Part shown: positions 8,976-20,400 of the stretch, in pieces | Position numbering within the stretch: the first letter of the stretch is position 1 | Layout of the letters: each line of letters opens with the position of its first letter | Assembly: GCA_051252415.1 (NCBI GenBank) | Contig: JBPOGA010000001.1 | Coordinates: 274,155 to 338,154, forward strand | Origin: JBPOFY01 sp051252415 | GTDB lineage: Bacteria > Verrucomicrobiota > Verrucomicrobiia > Opitutales > Coraliomargaritaceae | Length of the DNA stretch: 64,000 bases | Reading direction: 5' to 3' | Program-made: the position numbers and the translations under genes | Notes under the pieces: model-generated | What the model saw: only the letters and a program-made list of their open reading frames with translations | Database searches by the model: none | What the model was told of the DNA's origin: nothing

Positions 8976-9424
8976 GATTTAGCGTCCTCTTGGCGTTGCC
9001 ACGCAGCACGATCTGGGTTCGAACGCATTTCAGGTGATGGCGGGTAGCCCGGCTCGAGAATACTCGCGAATTCAAAATCAATAATACAAAATGCACCAAT
9101 CTTGTCGTTATAAGTGATATTACGCACCTCTGCATCCTCATGCCTCACACCGAAGCTTTCTAATTTATCATATAACTTTTTGCACTTTCCAGGACTGACG
9201 TGGCTGACCTGCTTACCTGCATTTGTCGTGATCAAATACAGCGACTCGTCGTTATGATCGAGTAGTCTCGGCACAAAATCGCAGCCCTTCTCCTCAAGAA
9301 ACTTTAACACACGCACCTCATTCTCGTAGCGCGCCCTAGCCTGAGGGCCCTTGAAACGCTTATGCACACTACCATCGTAGCCGATATGAACAGTTGCTCG
9401 TGCGGTATTTTTAGCTTCATGCAT
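8972..9424 (-). CDS. Minimal (150-aa) protein kinase-like protein coupled to PP2C
   Basis: A very small kinase-fold protein. An N-lobe strand TVHIGYDGSVHKRFKG offers a candidate ATP lysine (K22 or K25), and ENEVRVLKFLEEKG supplies an alpha-C glutamate. The hinge-like SLYLITTNAGKQVS follows. The catalytic loop reads GVRHEDAEVRNITYND (H95, D97, N102), and the metal-binding aspartate is in IIDFEFAS (D116). The arrangement recalls Bud32/RIO-type atypical kinases with much of the C-lobe missing. Its stop overlaps the PP2C start by 4 bp. Nothing shows its substrate; a degenerate non-catalytic kinase is an alternative. Confidence 0.7.
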   Translation of the reverse strand: MHEAKNTARATVHIGYDGSVHKRFKGPQARARYENEVRVLKFLEEKGCDFVPRLLDHNDESLYLITTNAGKQVSHVSPGKCKKLYDKLESFGVRHEDAEVRNITYNDKIGAFCIIDFEFASILEPGYPPSPEMRSNPDRAAWQRQEDAKS

Positions 9425-9527
9425 ATATAGTAAGCAATTTGAGTAATTTCGCCCACAAATGGCAAGTTTTGACCATTTATAAGTGCAGATTTCATAATCT
9501 GAGCAAAAAAACTTGCAGATGATACGC

Positions 9528-9543
9528 TGGCATACAAATTGCT
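9528..9543 (+). promoter_or_regulatory. Candidate sigma-54 (-24/-12) promoter of glutamine synthetase
   Basis: TGGCAT-ACAAA-TTGCT matches the RpoN consensus TGGCAC-N5-TTGCW, with the invariant GG and GC exactly 10 bp apart (9529-30 and 9541-42). Transcription would begin near 9554, about 80 nt before the glutamine synthetase ATG. Sigma-54 control fits nitrogen regulation of this gene. No NtrC-type enhancer site was recognised upstream. Confidence 0.6.
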
Positions 9544-9636
9544 AAATCGTCTTGATCTGCGGGTTATTCTGGCTTGAAAAGCCGCCCGACAGACTAGCAA
9601 ACAGTCAAATCTCAACCTGACACAATACACAATATC

Positions 9637-10662
<1,026 letters not shown>

Positions 10663-10690
10663 GCCAAGAGTTAAGCACAACGCTTTCATC

Positions 10691-10721
10691 AACGCCGTCT
10701 CGAAAGAGACGGCGTTTTTTT
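10691..10721 (+). terminator. Rho-independent terminator of glnII
   Basis: AACGCCGTCTC, loop GAAA, GAGACGGCGTT, then a run of T. The 11-bp perfect stem with a stable tetraloop lies 29 bp after the stop codon. Confidence 0.93.
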
Positions 10722-10731
10722 ATCTCTAGAC

Positions 10732-10767
10732 ACAAAAATGCCAGAAGGCGGATCAGCGACTTCTGGC
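10732..10767 (-). terminator. Terminator of tRNA-Ala
   Basis: Read on the - strand, GCCAGAAG pairs with CTTCTGGC (8 bp, 10740-10767) and is followed by ATTTTTG. It sits 8 bp past the encoded CCA end of the tRNA. Confidence 0.7.
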
Positions 10768-10774
10768 TATAAAA

Positions 10775-10850
<76 letters not shown>

Positions 10851-10902
10851 GAAAAAGGGAAAGCTGGAAAATGGATATACGTCTGTGTCCGTCAATATAA
10901 AA

Positions 10903-11898
10903 TTAAAACTCTAAAGCATTCACTTCTGCGATCCATTTAGCTTTCGTGTCTTGATCGACCAGTGCGACTTCAAAACCATTCTTCGCGAACTGTGCGAGCT
11001 CTTGCGGCGTAAAGCCTAAGCCCGAACTCAGTGCAGCGTATTCGTCTTCAATGGTATTTCCAAATGAGAACGGGTCATCTGTGCTAATTGTGCAGCGAAG
11101 CCCTTGATCAAAGAATTGACGAATCGGATGCACCTCCAGTGAGTCGATGACATTCAACTTCACATTACTGATCGGGCACACATCAAAAGTCACGTCCTTG
11201 GCAATCGCCAGCTCAACGACCGCTGGATCTTCAATCGCTCTCACACCATGCTGAACACGTTTCACACCGAGCACTTCAATCGCTTCGCGGACATGTGCTG
11301 CAGGGCCAAACTCACCTGCGTGGGCTTTCGTCTCTAAACCAGCCGCACGCGCCTTCTCCCAAAGTTTGGGTGTCCACCCTTCGAGCGGTAAATACTCGAC
11401 TCCGTGCAAATCAACTCCAGCCAATCCATCCCAATTCACACAGTCATCTAAAACCGGCGCTAGAGTTTCATTATAACAATTACGCGCCATGCCCATAAAG
11501 ACACGCACTTCCATATCCGCAGGTGCCGCACTGCGAATCGCTGCCAATATTTCTGGACCAGGAATCCCCAAAAACTCAATAATTCCCGCATGAAAGGAAG
11601 TCTCCACGTAGCGCACGTTTTGACGCTTCAGTCCTTCAAAAATAACTTTGGCTGCTTCGTAGTATCGCTCCGGAGTCAAAAACCACTGCATTGCATGCTC
11701 AATTAAATGAGCTTCAAAATCTTCAAAGCATTTCCATTTAAAATCTCGCGCCCAACACGCCTGTGGCTCCGCAAATTTCACCGAGTCTAATTGTTGCAGC
11801 AGCTCATACGGCAAGGCTCCTTCAATATGGAGGTGCGTCTCAGTCTTCGGCAAACGATGGATAAAATCAGCAACAGCAGGCTCGGGCGTAGAATACAT
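10903..11898 (-). CDS. Adenosine/adenine deaminase family protein
   Basis: A zinc hydrolase of the amidohydrolase superfamily that deaminates adenosine or adenine in purine salvage. Metal and catalytic motifs appear in order: KTETHLHIEGALP, KAHAGEFGPAAHVREA (catalytic glutamate in HAGE), RVQHGVRAIED, DVCPISNVKLNVIDS and CTISTDDPFSFG. I place the start at the ATG at 11898 (MYSTPEPAVADFIHRLPKTE), preceded by GGAAG 5 nt upstream and matching the family's usual start. An ATG at 11988 in the same frame would add 30 unconserved residues. CPISN-KL and STDDP are shared by adenosine deaminase and type-II adenine deaminase, so substrate specificity is unresolved. AhcY in this window releases adenosine, a possible source. 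Confidence 0.88.
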   Translation of the reverse strand: MYSTPEPAVADFIHRLPKTETHLHIEGALPYELLQQLDSVKFAEPQACWARDFKWKCFEDFEAHLIEHAMQWFLTPERYYEAAKVIFEGLKRQNVRYVETSFHAGIIEFLGIPGPEILAAIRSAAPADMEVRVFMGMARNCYNETLAPVLDDCVNWDGLAGVDLHGVEYLPLEGWTPKLWEKARAAGLETKAHAGEFGPAAHVREAIEVLGVKRVQHGVRAIEDPAVVELAIAKDVTFDVCPISNVKLNVIDSLEVHPIRQFFDQGLRCTISTDDPFSFGNTIEDEYAALSSGLGFTPQELAQFAKNGFEVALVDQDTKAKWIAEVNALEF

Positions 11899-12053
11899 AT
11901 GCTTCCAAAAAGGGCTGAGTCTTCTAAAAACGCAAACGTTGAACAGCCGAACGCTAAGTTTTATAGAAGCAAATAGGTTCATCCGCACTTAACTGGAAAA
12001 GAATGTTACACTAGGGTAATCTAGTGAATTCGTGACTGATAAGCCTCCAAGCT

Positions 12054-12068
12054 GTTAAACTGTTGAAC
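12054..12068. promoter_or_regulatory. GTTNAAC-type direct repeat upstream of PEP-CTERM gene
   Basis: GTTAAAC-T-GTTGAAC: two GTTNAAC half-elements 8 bp apart, about 90 bp before the ATG of the PEP-CTERM gene. Almost the same string (GTGAAC-T-GTTGAAC) lies at 14348-14361 upstream of the amylase genes and beside the LacI gene. A shared regulator site is an inference. Confidence 0.4.
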
Positions 12069-12158
12069 TCAAAAAGCTTTCCAAAAGTGATGTATTAGTG
12101 AATTATTTCAGGTTCTGACTTTAATACCCTTTCTTTTTTAACCTACTCATACACACAT

Positions 12159-12875
12159 ATGAAAAAATTATCCCTACTTGTTTTATCTACTGCGCTGGCA
12201 GCCGTGCCAGCGTTTGCAGCAAGCATTGCGATTGACAACGCATCCAACTACAGCGGCTCTTGGACTGGTAACGAAGGTAGTGGATTTGGGGCTTGGAGTT
12301 TCAGCACTAGCGGTGCCGGTGGAAGCTATCTAGGTAGCACTGGAGAAGGTAATCCATCTTTCGGCCTGTTTGCTGGTGGTGATGGTGGTTCCGACTTATC
12401 GTCAGCATCGCGTGGCTTCACTGGTGACCTCACAGCAGGCCAAACCTTTAGTATCGACCTCGGCCACTCAAACGGCATCTCTAGTGGTGGTGAAGTCGGC
12501 ATTAACCTCACTGATGGCGGATCATCAGTATTCACTCTGAAATTTGTTGGTGGCGGGGCGAACTGGCTCATTAATGACGGAGGCTCAGACTTTGGTATTG
12601 GCCAAGGGTATGCTGCAGATACGACTATTAGCTTATCATTTACGTATAATGGCGGAAGTGACTACTCCTACAGCTTTGGCTCTGCCAGTGGTGATAATTT
12701 CACAGCGACCAGCACGATTTCCGGAATCGACGGTTTTACTCTGTTTAGCAACAATCAAGGTGGAGGACAAAATTTCGGTTCCGACAATATCTCAATTGTT
12801 CCAGAGCCTAGTTCATACGCATTGCTTGCTGGCATCCTTGGCTTGGCTTACGTAGCCGCTCGTCGCCGCAAGTAA
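12159..12875 (+). CDS. PEP-CTERM sorting-domain protein, Gly/Ser-rich
   Basis: A 238-residue exported protein. The N-terminal signal peptide MKKLSLLVLSTALAAVPAFA is followed by a Gly/Ser/Asn-rich beta-type body. A classic PEP-CTERM tail (VPEPSSYALLAGILGLAY, then Arg-Arg-Arg-Lys) ends the chain. By family knowledge the tail is cut by an exosortase and the protein goes to the surface or extracellular matrix. No exosortase gene is in the window. It sits beside the LacI/amylase locus and shares a GTTGAAC-type motif upstream with it, hinting at co-regulation. A strong terminator follows. The function of the body is unknown. Confidence 0.9.
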   Translation: MKKLSLLVLSTALAAVPAFAASIAIDNASNYSGSWTGNEGSGFGAWSFSTSGAGGSYLGSTGEGNPSFGLFAGGDGGSDLSSASRGFTGDLTAGQTFSIDLGHSNGISSGGEVGINLTDGGSSVFTLKFVGGGANWLINDGGSDFGIGQGYAADTTISLSFTYNGGSDYSYSFGSASGDNFTATSTISGIDGFTLFSNNQGGGQNFGSDNISIVPEPSSYALLAGILGLAYVAARRRK

Positions 12876-12893
12876 CTTCCTACTTTCAATTAG

Positions 12894-12929
12894 AAAAGCC
12901 GTTGATCAAATCGATCAACGGCTTTTTTT
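12894..12929 (+). terminator. Rho-independent terminator of the PEP-CTERM gene
   Basis: AAGCCGTTGATC pairs with GATCAACGGCTT around a 5-nt loop, followed by T7. The stem is perfect over at least 12 bp, about 20 bp after the stop. Confidence 0.93.
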
Positions 12930-13055
12930 GTGGCTCATCGTCGAACATAGAGGGAGAGCATAGATGGTTGCTAAGCTAAGTATATATTCTTGGTTTACCA
13001 ATAGCGCAAAGAGCCCCTCCTTCTTGACGAGACGGAGTGTGTGTAAGAAATCGGC

Positions 13056-13134
13056 GTAGTCGTTTGGCTTTAGCTGCCCGACATTTCAGTATCTTGGCGT
13101 TGTGGTGTCAGGCGGCTAAAGCCACCCCGACTAC
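13056..13134. repeat. GTAGTCG-headed REP-like inverted pair
   Basis: The + strand begins GTAGTCGTTTGGCTTTAGCT; the opposite half reads GTAGTCGGGGTGGCTTTAGC from 13134 on the - strand. Each contains a GGCTTTAGCC-type hairpin. The same family recurs at 56831-56912 and 57008-57090. It lies between the PEP-CTERM gene and the convergent LacI gene. Confidence 0.85.
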
Positions 13135-13151
13135 TTTCTAACCCCCAAAGC

Positions 13152-14219
13152 CTAAGCTTTTACACTCGGGCCATTGACCCAAACACTTTCAATGTGCACG
13201 ACTTTTGGGAAATTTTGCGCACCAAATTCATTTTTCTGAAGCTGACCAACGACTAGATCGACACCTGCGCTGCCAACAATACGGTTGTTTTGTCGCATGC
13301 CTGCCATGTGCGGAATCCCATCATGCCAATCGATATGCACGGCTCCAATGTCTTTAGGCACGCGAATACCAGATTCAACCATCGCATCATACAGTTCTAC
13401 TTTATTCGTCAATATCACGTCGGGCTTTTGCTTCTTGATCGCAGCTATCGTCGAGGGAAGGTCTTCCATCTCCAACTCAATGTGATCAAGTTGCTGATTC
13501 TTCGGCAAGTGGCGAGTCACACTATAAAAACCCGCACTGAACTTATCATCAAGCAAGGCATCATCATTAGCCGGCACAACCATCAACGGTCGTTTATAGC
13601 CAAGTTCCAATACTTTTTCAGTCGCACTACGTGTAGTGAGGTATTGATCGTTTGAGGAGCAATTTAGCTGATTCTTTAAATGAGTCACCCCCACAACAGA
13701 GCAGGCAAAATTATACCAAATCTTAGAATAACTTTCGTGTATCGTATCAGGGCTCAAGGCAGCCACGAGGATCAGTCCACGAATCCCACGCGTCTCGACG
13801 ATTTGCTTCAACCGTTCCGCCCGCATGTCAGGTTGTTGTAGCCAAAATTCCTCGATTCCATAGCCGAGCTGCTCGGCTCGATCAATTGCTCCCTCACGTA
13901 AACGACGAAAGGTCTGGTTCTGATTTAAATCTTTCAAAGGTGAACAATTAATGAGCCCTAAATTTGCCTGAAAAGTCGGTTGCCGGCCCGCTCGCAACTG
14001 AGTCATCAAAGAATCCACCACTGGATTACGTCGATAGCCCATCTCATCCGCAATTTTCTGAATACGTAATCGAGTAACCTCTGGTATGCGTGGGTCATTC
14101 CGCAAAGCTAGCGAGACTGCAGATTTGCTGACTCCAGCAGAATCCGCGATTTGCTGCATATTGGGGCGACGTTGAGGGGCATCGGGCATGTTTGACAGTT
14201 GAGCAGGACTTAAATGCAT
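13152..14219 (-). CDS. LacI-family transcriptional regulator
   Basis: A DNA-binding repressor/activator with an N-terminal LacI helix-turn-helix (NMQQIADSAGVSKSAVSLAL, then RIQKIADEMGYRRNP hinge) and a periplasmic-binding-protein-like sugar sensor domain. The latter shows the family segment DVILTNKVELYDAMVESGIRVPKDIGAVHID cut short here to its features. I chose the ATG at 14219; a TTG at 14234 lengthens it slightly and an ATG at 14189 (MPDAPQRRPNMQQIADSAGV) also fits the family. It is divergent from the three amylase genes, sharing a 231-bp intergenic region that contains GTTGAAC motifs. It is most likely the local regulator of alpha-glucan use; the ligand is unknown. Confidence 0.93.
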   Translation of the reverse strand: MHLSPAQLSNMPDAPQRRPNMQQIADSAGVSKSAVSLALRNDPRIPEVTRLRIQKIADEMGYRRNPVVDSLMTQLRAGRQPTFQANLGLINCSPLKDLNQNQTFRRLREGAIDRAEQLGYGIEEFWLQQPDMRAERLKQIVETRGIRGLILVAALSPDTIHESYSKIWYNFACSVVGVTHLKNQLNCSSNDQYLTTRSATEKVLELGYKRPLMVVPANDDALLDDKFSAGFYSVTRHLPKNQQLDHIELEMEDLPSTIAAIKKQKPDVILTNKVELYDAMVESGIRVPKDIGAVHIDWHDGIPHMAGMRQNNRIVGSAGVDLVVGQLQKNEFGAQNFPKVVHIESVWVNGPSVKA

Positions 14220-14242
14220 CCGCAAGTCGAGCAACTAGTAGA

Positions 14243-14361
14243 CAGTTGAACAACTTAAGTTATAACTCCAACTTACTTATAAAAAGTCACTTATGTAGTT
14301 AAAACACTCCACTTACATGAACTGTGCATAGCGATTTCTAGCTATAAGTGAACTGTTGAAC
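14243..14361. promoter_or_regulatory. Shared LacI/amylase regulatory region with GTTGAAC motifs
   Basis: This divergent intergenic region contains GTTGAAC at 14245-14251, inside the imperfect palindrome AGTTG-AA-CAACT. It also contains GTGAAC-T-GTTGAAC at 14348-14361, nearly identical to the motif before the PEP-CTERM gene. Several CACTTA(T/C)-like words on both strands (for example around 14285, 14309 and 14343) may be a second set of sites. Operator function is an inference. Confidence 0.4.
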
Positions 14362-14450
14362 TACACACACTGTTACAGCGCGGCATATTTCAAGCTACAG
14401 TGCTTCCAATTCTTATGAATATACCTATATTCACTTAGGCCTTTATCCTC

Positions 14451-17400
14451 ATGCCACAGTCTCTTTTATCTACCCTACAAACACTGAAGAAGACAGTGTT
14501 CCTATTGCTCGTCCTTGTGTGTCACCAAACCGTACAAGGCGAGGCGATGCTGCAGTATTTCAACACTGACTGGGCAGAGATTACACGAAAGATGCCAGAA
14601 TTGGCTGAGGCGGGTTATTCATCGCTCTGGCTCCCACCCCCAACGAAAGGCAGCGGCGGGCTCTCGGTTGGTTACGATCTATGGGATCCTTTCGACCTTG
14701 GCAGCAAGAATCAACGCAACACCGTGCGCACACGCTATGGCACGGAAGCCGAGCTATTAGAGCTAGTCAAAACCGCGCACCGTTTTGGCATCCGAATTTA
14801 TTTCGACAACATCATGAATCACCGGGCCTTCGATATCCCCGGATATAACGAAGACACTCCGATCGATGTATATCCTGGCCTCGTGCCAGAAGATTTTCAC
14901 CTGCAAACCACACAAGAAGGTTTTTACCGCAAATGGGATAATACCCGCGACTGGAACAGTGCATGGCAGGTGCAAAACCTCGGCCTCGCCGACTTGATCG
15001 ATATCGCACAAGAGCCTGGCACCACAAACCAGAACTTCGGATCAACCGAAGGGAGCACCTTTCCAAAGATCAAATTGATCCGCGATCTAGAACGCCCAGA
15101 GCAATACTACGAAGACAAAGACTACAACTATGTTGGCTTCGGCGGCCTACTTCCCATCGCAGAAGCCTTACTCAATACAGAGGGCAACCCGACACCAAGT
15201 GATGCTGAAATAAAAGCCCGTGCCCAACAATACCTCCAAGACAATGCATCCGTTTATGAAGAATACGTCGAAGCCTACCTCAACAGAGCGGCTCGTTGGC
15301 TGATGGATCGCACCAAAGCCGACGGTCTACGCCTCGACGCAGTGAAGCACGTGCGAGCCGATTTTTTCGGAGCAACCTACGGAGAAAACAAAGACGCTGA
15401 CGATTATGGCTACCTGGGCCAAGTGCAGCGCCAATTTAATCTAACTCGCGGCTTTTCCGATTGGGACAATCATCGCGATACCGTGTTTAACACCGAAGCA
15501 CCACGCGACGACGCGATGCTATTCGGCGAACACCTCGGCGAACCTCCCGGCTATAGTGATTACTTCAACTCTGGCATGCGCCTCGTTGATAACCCTCTAC
15601 GCCAGCAATTCAATGACCGGCTCGGTAGCCCATGGAATGGTTTAAATGGATACGACAGCGCAGGTGCAGGTGGCTTCGACCCTGCACTTACAGTTATGCA
15701 CGCGCAGAGCCATGATAATGACTATGCCTCTCGCCGCGAACTGCAGCACGCCATGTATTTCACCCGCGCGGGCCTCGGACTTCTCTATACAGACGGCAAC
15801 TACCAAGCCGAGACACTCGGCGAATCTGGCGGTGCGTTTCCGCGCCACGCTAACACCTCCTTCCTTGGCCAATGGGACGATGCACGCGTGCCAAATATCC
15901 TCTACATCCATGAGCAATTCGCCCGCGGCGATCAAATCGGCAAATACTCCGATGGTGACGTCGTCATCTATGAACGTATGGATAAGCGCGAGAATGGAGG
16001 CATGTCCGACGCCGACGGCGTGACGATGCTTTTCATGCTCAACGATGACTACTCTTCGGGTCATGGAGCAACCTTTAGCACCAGCTTCCCAGCAACGGCT
16101 GGCGGCAGCGACGCCTATCTTTATAACTACTCAACCTATGGTGGTGGCTTCTACAAATATGCTTCTGAACTAGTGAATGGGAGCACCATCATACCAGAAG
16201 GTGGCTACTTCGTCTTTGGTTGGAAAAACCCCGATCCTTCAATTCTCTGGGCAAACTCTGGAGGTCGTCCACTGACGATCTATCAAGATGGAGACGAAGT
16301 CGGCACTGTCGATGTGCTACGTCAAGACGGCCCGAATGGTGATGCCGACTTCCATGGCGACACGCTCCCAATTTCTAGCCAACCAATCATCAGTAACTCT
16401 GCAAACGACGACTACACATACACAGCGACTGTGCCCCGTATCACTGACGGCACAAAAGTTCGGTTTGTTGCTCGTGCCGATGGTTCAGCTGAAAACATTT
16501 TGCTCAAGCTCGACGGTGGTATCGATCTAAACGATACAAATCACTCTGGTGGCGATCCTCGCGACAACCCTCCCGCCCTCGCTACCGATACTTTTCTCGG
16601 CTATGAGCAAGCTAGCTTAGTCGAGCGGATTGGCCCTGAAAAATTCGCCGCCGTCGACACCACACGCTGCATCTTTGGTTCTGCTGGTGCCGAAACCTAC
16701 ACCGCAGGAGCCGCGACCACAGATGGCGTCGGCAATAACCCACAAGAAGCCAATGCGGCAACATTTGCCTTTCACAATCCAACCGCAGGCTTCGAGGCTT
16801 GGGTGCCACTAGATGGATCGCTCGCAACCGCCACACAGCTTGATCAAACAGGCGCATCGACCATTGTTTGGCTCAAAACCAACAGCGTAGGCGCAGACTA
16901 CAAAGCCTTTGTTTACTATACCACGGATAATTCAAATCCAGAAGGTGCTAGCGGCTGGGGCCGTGGCACGACCCAAGTGGCTGAAGCCAGCTACGTCACC
17001 CCGAATACTGCAGGAGGTAACAACTGGTGGCGCGCGGAGATCAATCCAACTCCAGTAGGAACGATAAAATATAAGATCGGTATTTATAAGACTGCCGAAT
17101 CGAGAATTTTCCCAACTGGCGTAACCGAAGTTGCTCTCAAGACGAAGATGATGACCACGTTTCAGACTTCAGAGCGTGACCTCACCACCGTCAACGTGCG
17201 TCCACACAACGACTACGGAGTTTCCGAAACTGGCCTCGAAGAAGGCATGCACATGATCTCGGCGCGCGCCTTCCTTGACCGTGCAAACAGAGCCTCGATT
17301 TACAACACTTTCAAACAGACCTTCTACTATGACACCGAGCGCCCGCAGGGTGAAATACGCTACCCAGAAAACGACGGCAATACAGTCGACGGTTCCAATT

Positions 17401-20400
17401 ACGGTGTCGTCGTCCGCACAGATGCTACGGTCGAAGAAGTTTGGTATCGTATCGAAGATGCGGATACATCTAACGACGATATCGAAACTGGCGTCAACAA
17501 TGGCAACGGCGACGGCTTCGAACCTTTCACTGACACTGACCAAGATGGCACACGCGATCTAGGTGAAGCTTTTGAAGACCTCAATGAAAACGGAATCTGG
17601 GACGACGATCTAACCACAGAAAACTGGGTGCAAGCGAGTGAACTCACTCCAAGTCTATCCATCACCCCATCCGATCCCGCCTACCGCAAAGAGTGGCGTT
17701 TTGACTACAACAACATCCCTGCCACCATCATTGGCAACGGTGAGGCCAACATCAAAGTGCGCCTTCGTGAAATCTCTTCCTCTGAGTTTAAAGACTTCTC
17801 ACTCAGTGATATCAATGGCCACTACAGCACGCTCGTGCGTAATGTGAATGTCAATGGCCCAGACGAGCGAGTCTTCATCGCCTTCCCCGCATCCGATCGC
17901 CAAATCGTAGACGACAGCTACGTCATGAAGGTTTACTTCACCAAGTCACTCGCAGATGGACTCACTGAGCAGCAACTGATTGATCGCTTCCTGATTAGCA
18001 TTGGTTCTAACGAAGAAGGCGACAGCGGCGAACCACAAAGCCGAGATGATTACTCGATCGCCTACAATGAAACTGCCGACTACCACGCCCTAGCATATCA
18101 GCTACCGAATCTCTACAACGACCTTCCTCAATACGACCACAAGATCACCGTTGTCCATGACCGACCTTCGGGCACTGACTTTGAAGTCAGTCGTATCGTC
18201 CGCGCCCTCCCCGTGACCACGCCACGTGTATTAATCGTGAATCCACCAGAATTAGGTTCCGATGGCCGTAATTTTGAAATCGTCCTTCCTGACATACCAG
18301 CACCATTACCGACCGACAGACAGTTCACGATACAAGTCGCCACCAACGTCAACGCCACAGACGTGACACTCAATTTCGTTAATCTACGGGGCTCAACAAT
18401 CGGCGTGCCTACGTCGGTAGTCGAAGGAAGCAGTAAGCTCTGGAATTTCACTTGGTCTAGTATTGCACAAGGCACGTATCGCTTTACCGCAACCGTTACC
18501 TCTCCCGGAGGCAACAACACGGCGGATCGCAACACCACCGTCATTTTCCGTGAACAAGTCGAAGAATACGACTCCGATCCAGACGATGACGACGATGGCC
18601 TATTAGATGACAATGAAAACACACCTCAAGAGCTACCCGAAGTCACCTCCGACCAATGGACTAACGGAGACATTCATGCTTACTACGCCTATGGCCGTTC
18701 CAGTCCAACCTCTCCCGACACCGATGGCGACGGCTTACCCGACGGTCTTGAAGTAGGCTGGCGCAACGCTGTTATCATAGGAGAGCCATTCACGGACACA
18801 GGCTACGACCACGATGCAAATGCAGGCACTCCAAACCTTGGCGCAAACAATGCCGTTTTTGATTGGAACGATGATAACAACAATGGAGCTCACGACGTAG
18901 GCGAGCTCAGCGAACCATTTACCGATACGAACACGGACAGTGCCTATGCCTTCGGCACCATCCTCACAACCGACACCAACGGCGATGGGTTCCCTAATTT
19001 CATCAGCGATCTCGATCCGCCCTTCTATAATGTAGTCGAAAACTATGGCAACGTGCCCAACGTCGATAGTATCAGCCTCGGCGGTGATCGCACACGTCAG
19101 TCGGCAGGTAGCGTGACAGATCCAACCAATCCAGACAGTGACTACGACGGCATTCCTGATGGCGTCGAAGATAGCAATCGAAATGGTTGGATCGACGGCG
19201 ACGGTGCAAGCATCGACCCGGCATTCAACCCTTGGGCAGCTCGTGATTGGCCAGACGGTGTCATTCAACCATCCGAAAATTGGACTGAAACAGACCCCAA
19301 CAACGCTGACACTGACGGCGACGGCGCAAGCGATGGCTACAGTGAAGATACGAATTTTGACGGCGTCATCGAAGGTGACAGCAACACGAATCGCACCTAC
19401 GATACAGGCGAGGAATGGTCCGAAACAGACCCACTAAACAGCGACACTGACGGTGACGGCCTACCCGATGGCTGGGAATACGACAATGGACTCGATCCAC
19501 TCGATAACGGCATCGACAGTCTTCGAACTATGGCAGTTGATGACGGCAATACTGAACACGGCGGTAACGGCGATCCAGATGGCGACGGCTTCACGAACGC
19601 ACAAGAGTTAGCCAATGGCACAAGAGCTCGTGAAAACGATAACGTGCCACCTCCTCCTGCAAATTCTATTGTAATCGGCCCAGGCGATGACGAATCGGTA
19701 GGCAATGCAATTAACTTGAATGAGTTCACTGATTGGACTGTAGACGACCTGCTCGTGCTCGATGAATACGATGGCAATGGCACCAACAATCAAGGCGGCG
19801 ACATCTACAAAGCTTATGATGGCTTCGATGAATCGCGCGACATCGTCGCGTTCTACTTCCGTGATGGTGGAGCCGACGGCAAAGTCTACTTTCGCTTCGA
19901 CTTCCAAGACCTTCAAGCCTTCGCCGAAGAAGGTCATCTCGACACCTACATCGTGATCGACACAGGCAACACTACCTCAGGCGAGTCCGCGCTTCCTGAA
20001 GACCTCGATACGCGCACAGAGATGAAGTGGGAAGTCCTCGTCGCTATTTACCAAACAGACAACGGCGCCGTTTACGTCGACACACCGCTCTCCACAAATA
20101 CCACCACTATCGGTGAAGACCTTTTTGCCAATGGCGTGGTTCGCCGCACTCAAGCCGACACTAATGGTTTCGGAAAAGCCTACTTCAACTCCGACTTAGA
20201 TTCGATGGAAGCATCGATCAGTCGCCAAGCGCTACTCGACGCGGGCTGGAACGGCACTGCTGACAACCTCAACTTCCAAGTCTTCACGACGCGCGATGGT
20301 GTCGACAACTCTGGCCCAGGTCTCGGCGATATCGGTGGTCGCAGTGACGTGCGCGATTCCATCCGCAACGACTACATCGCATCTTCTTATTATAAAGATC

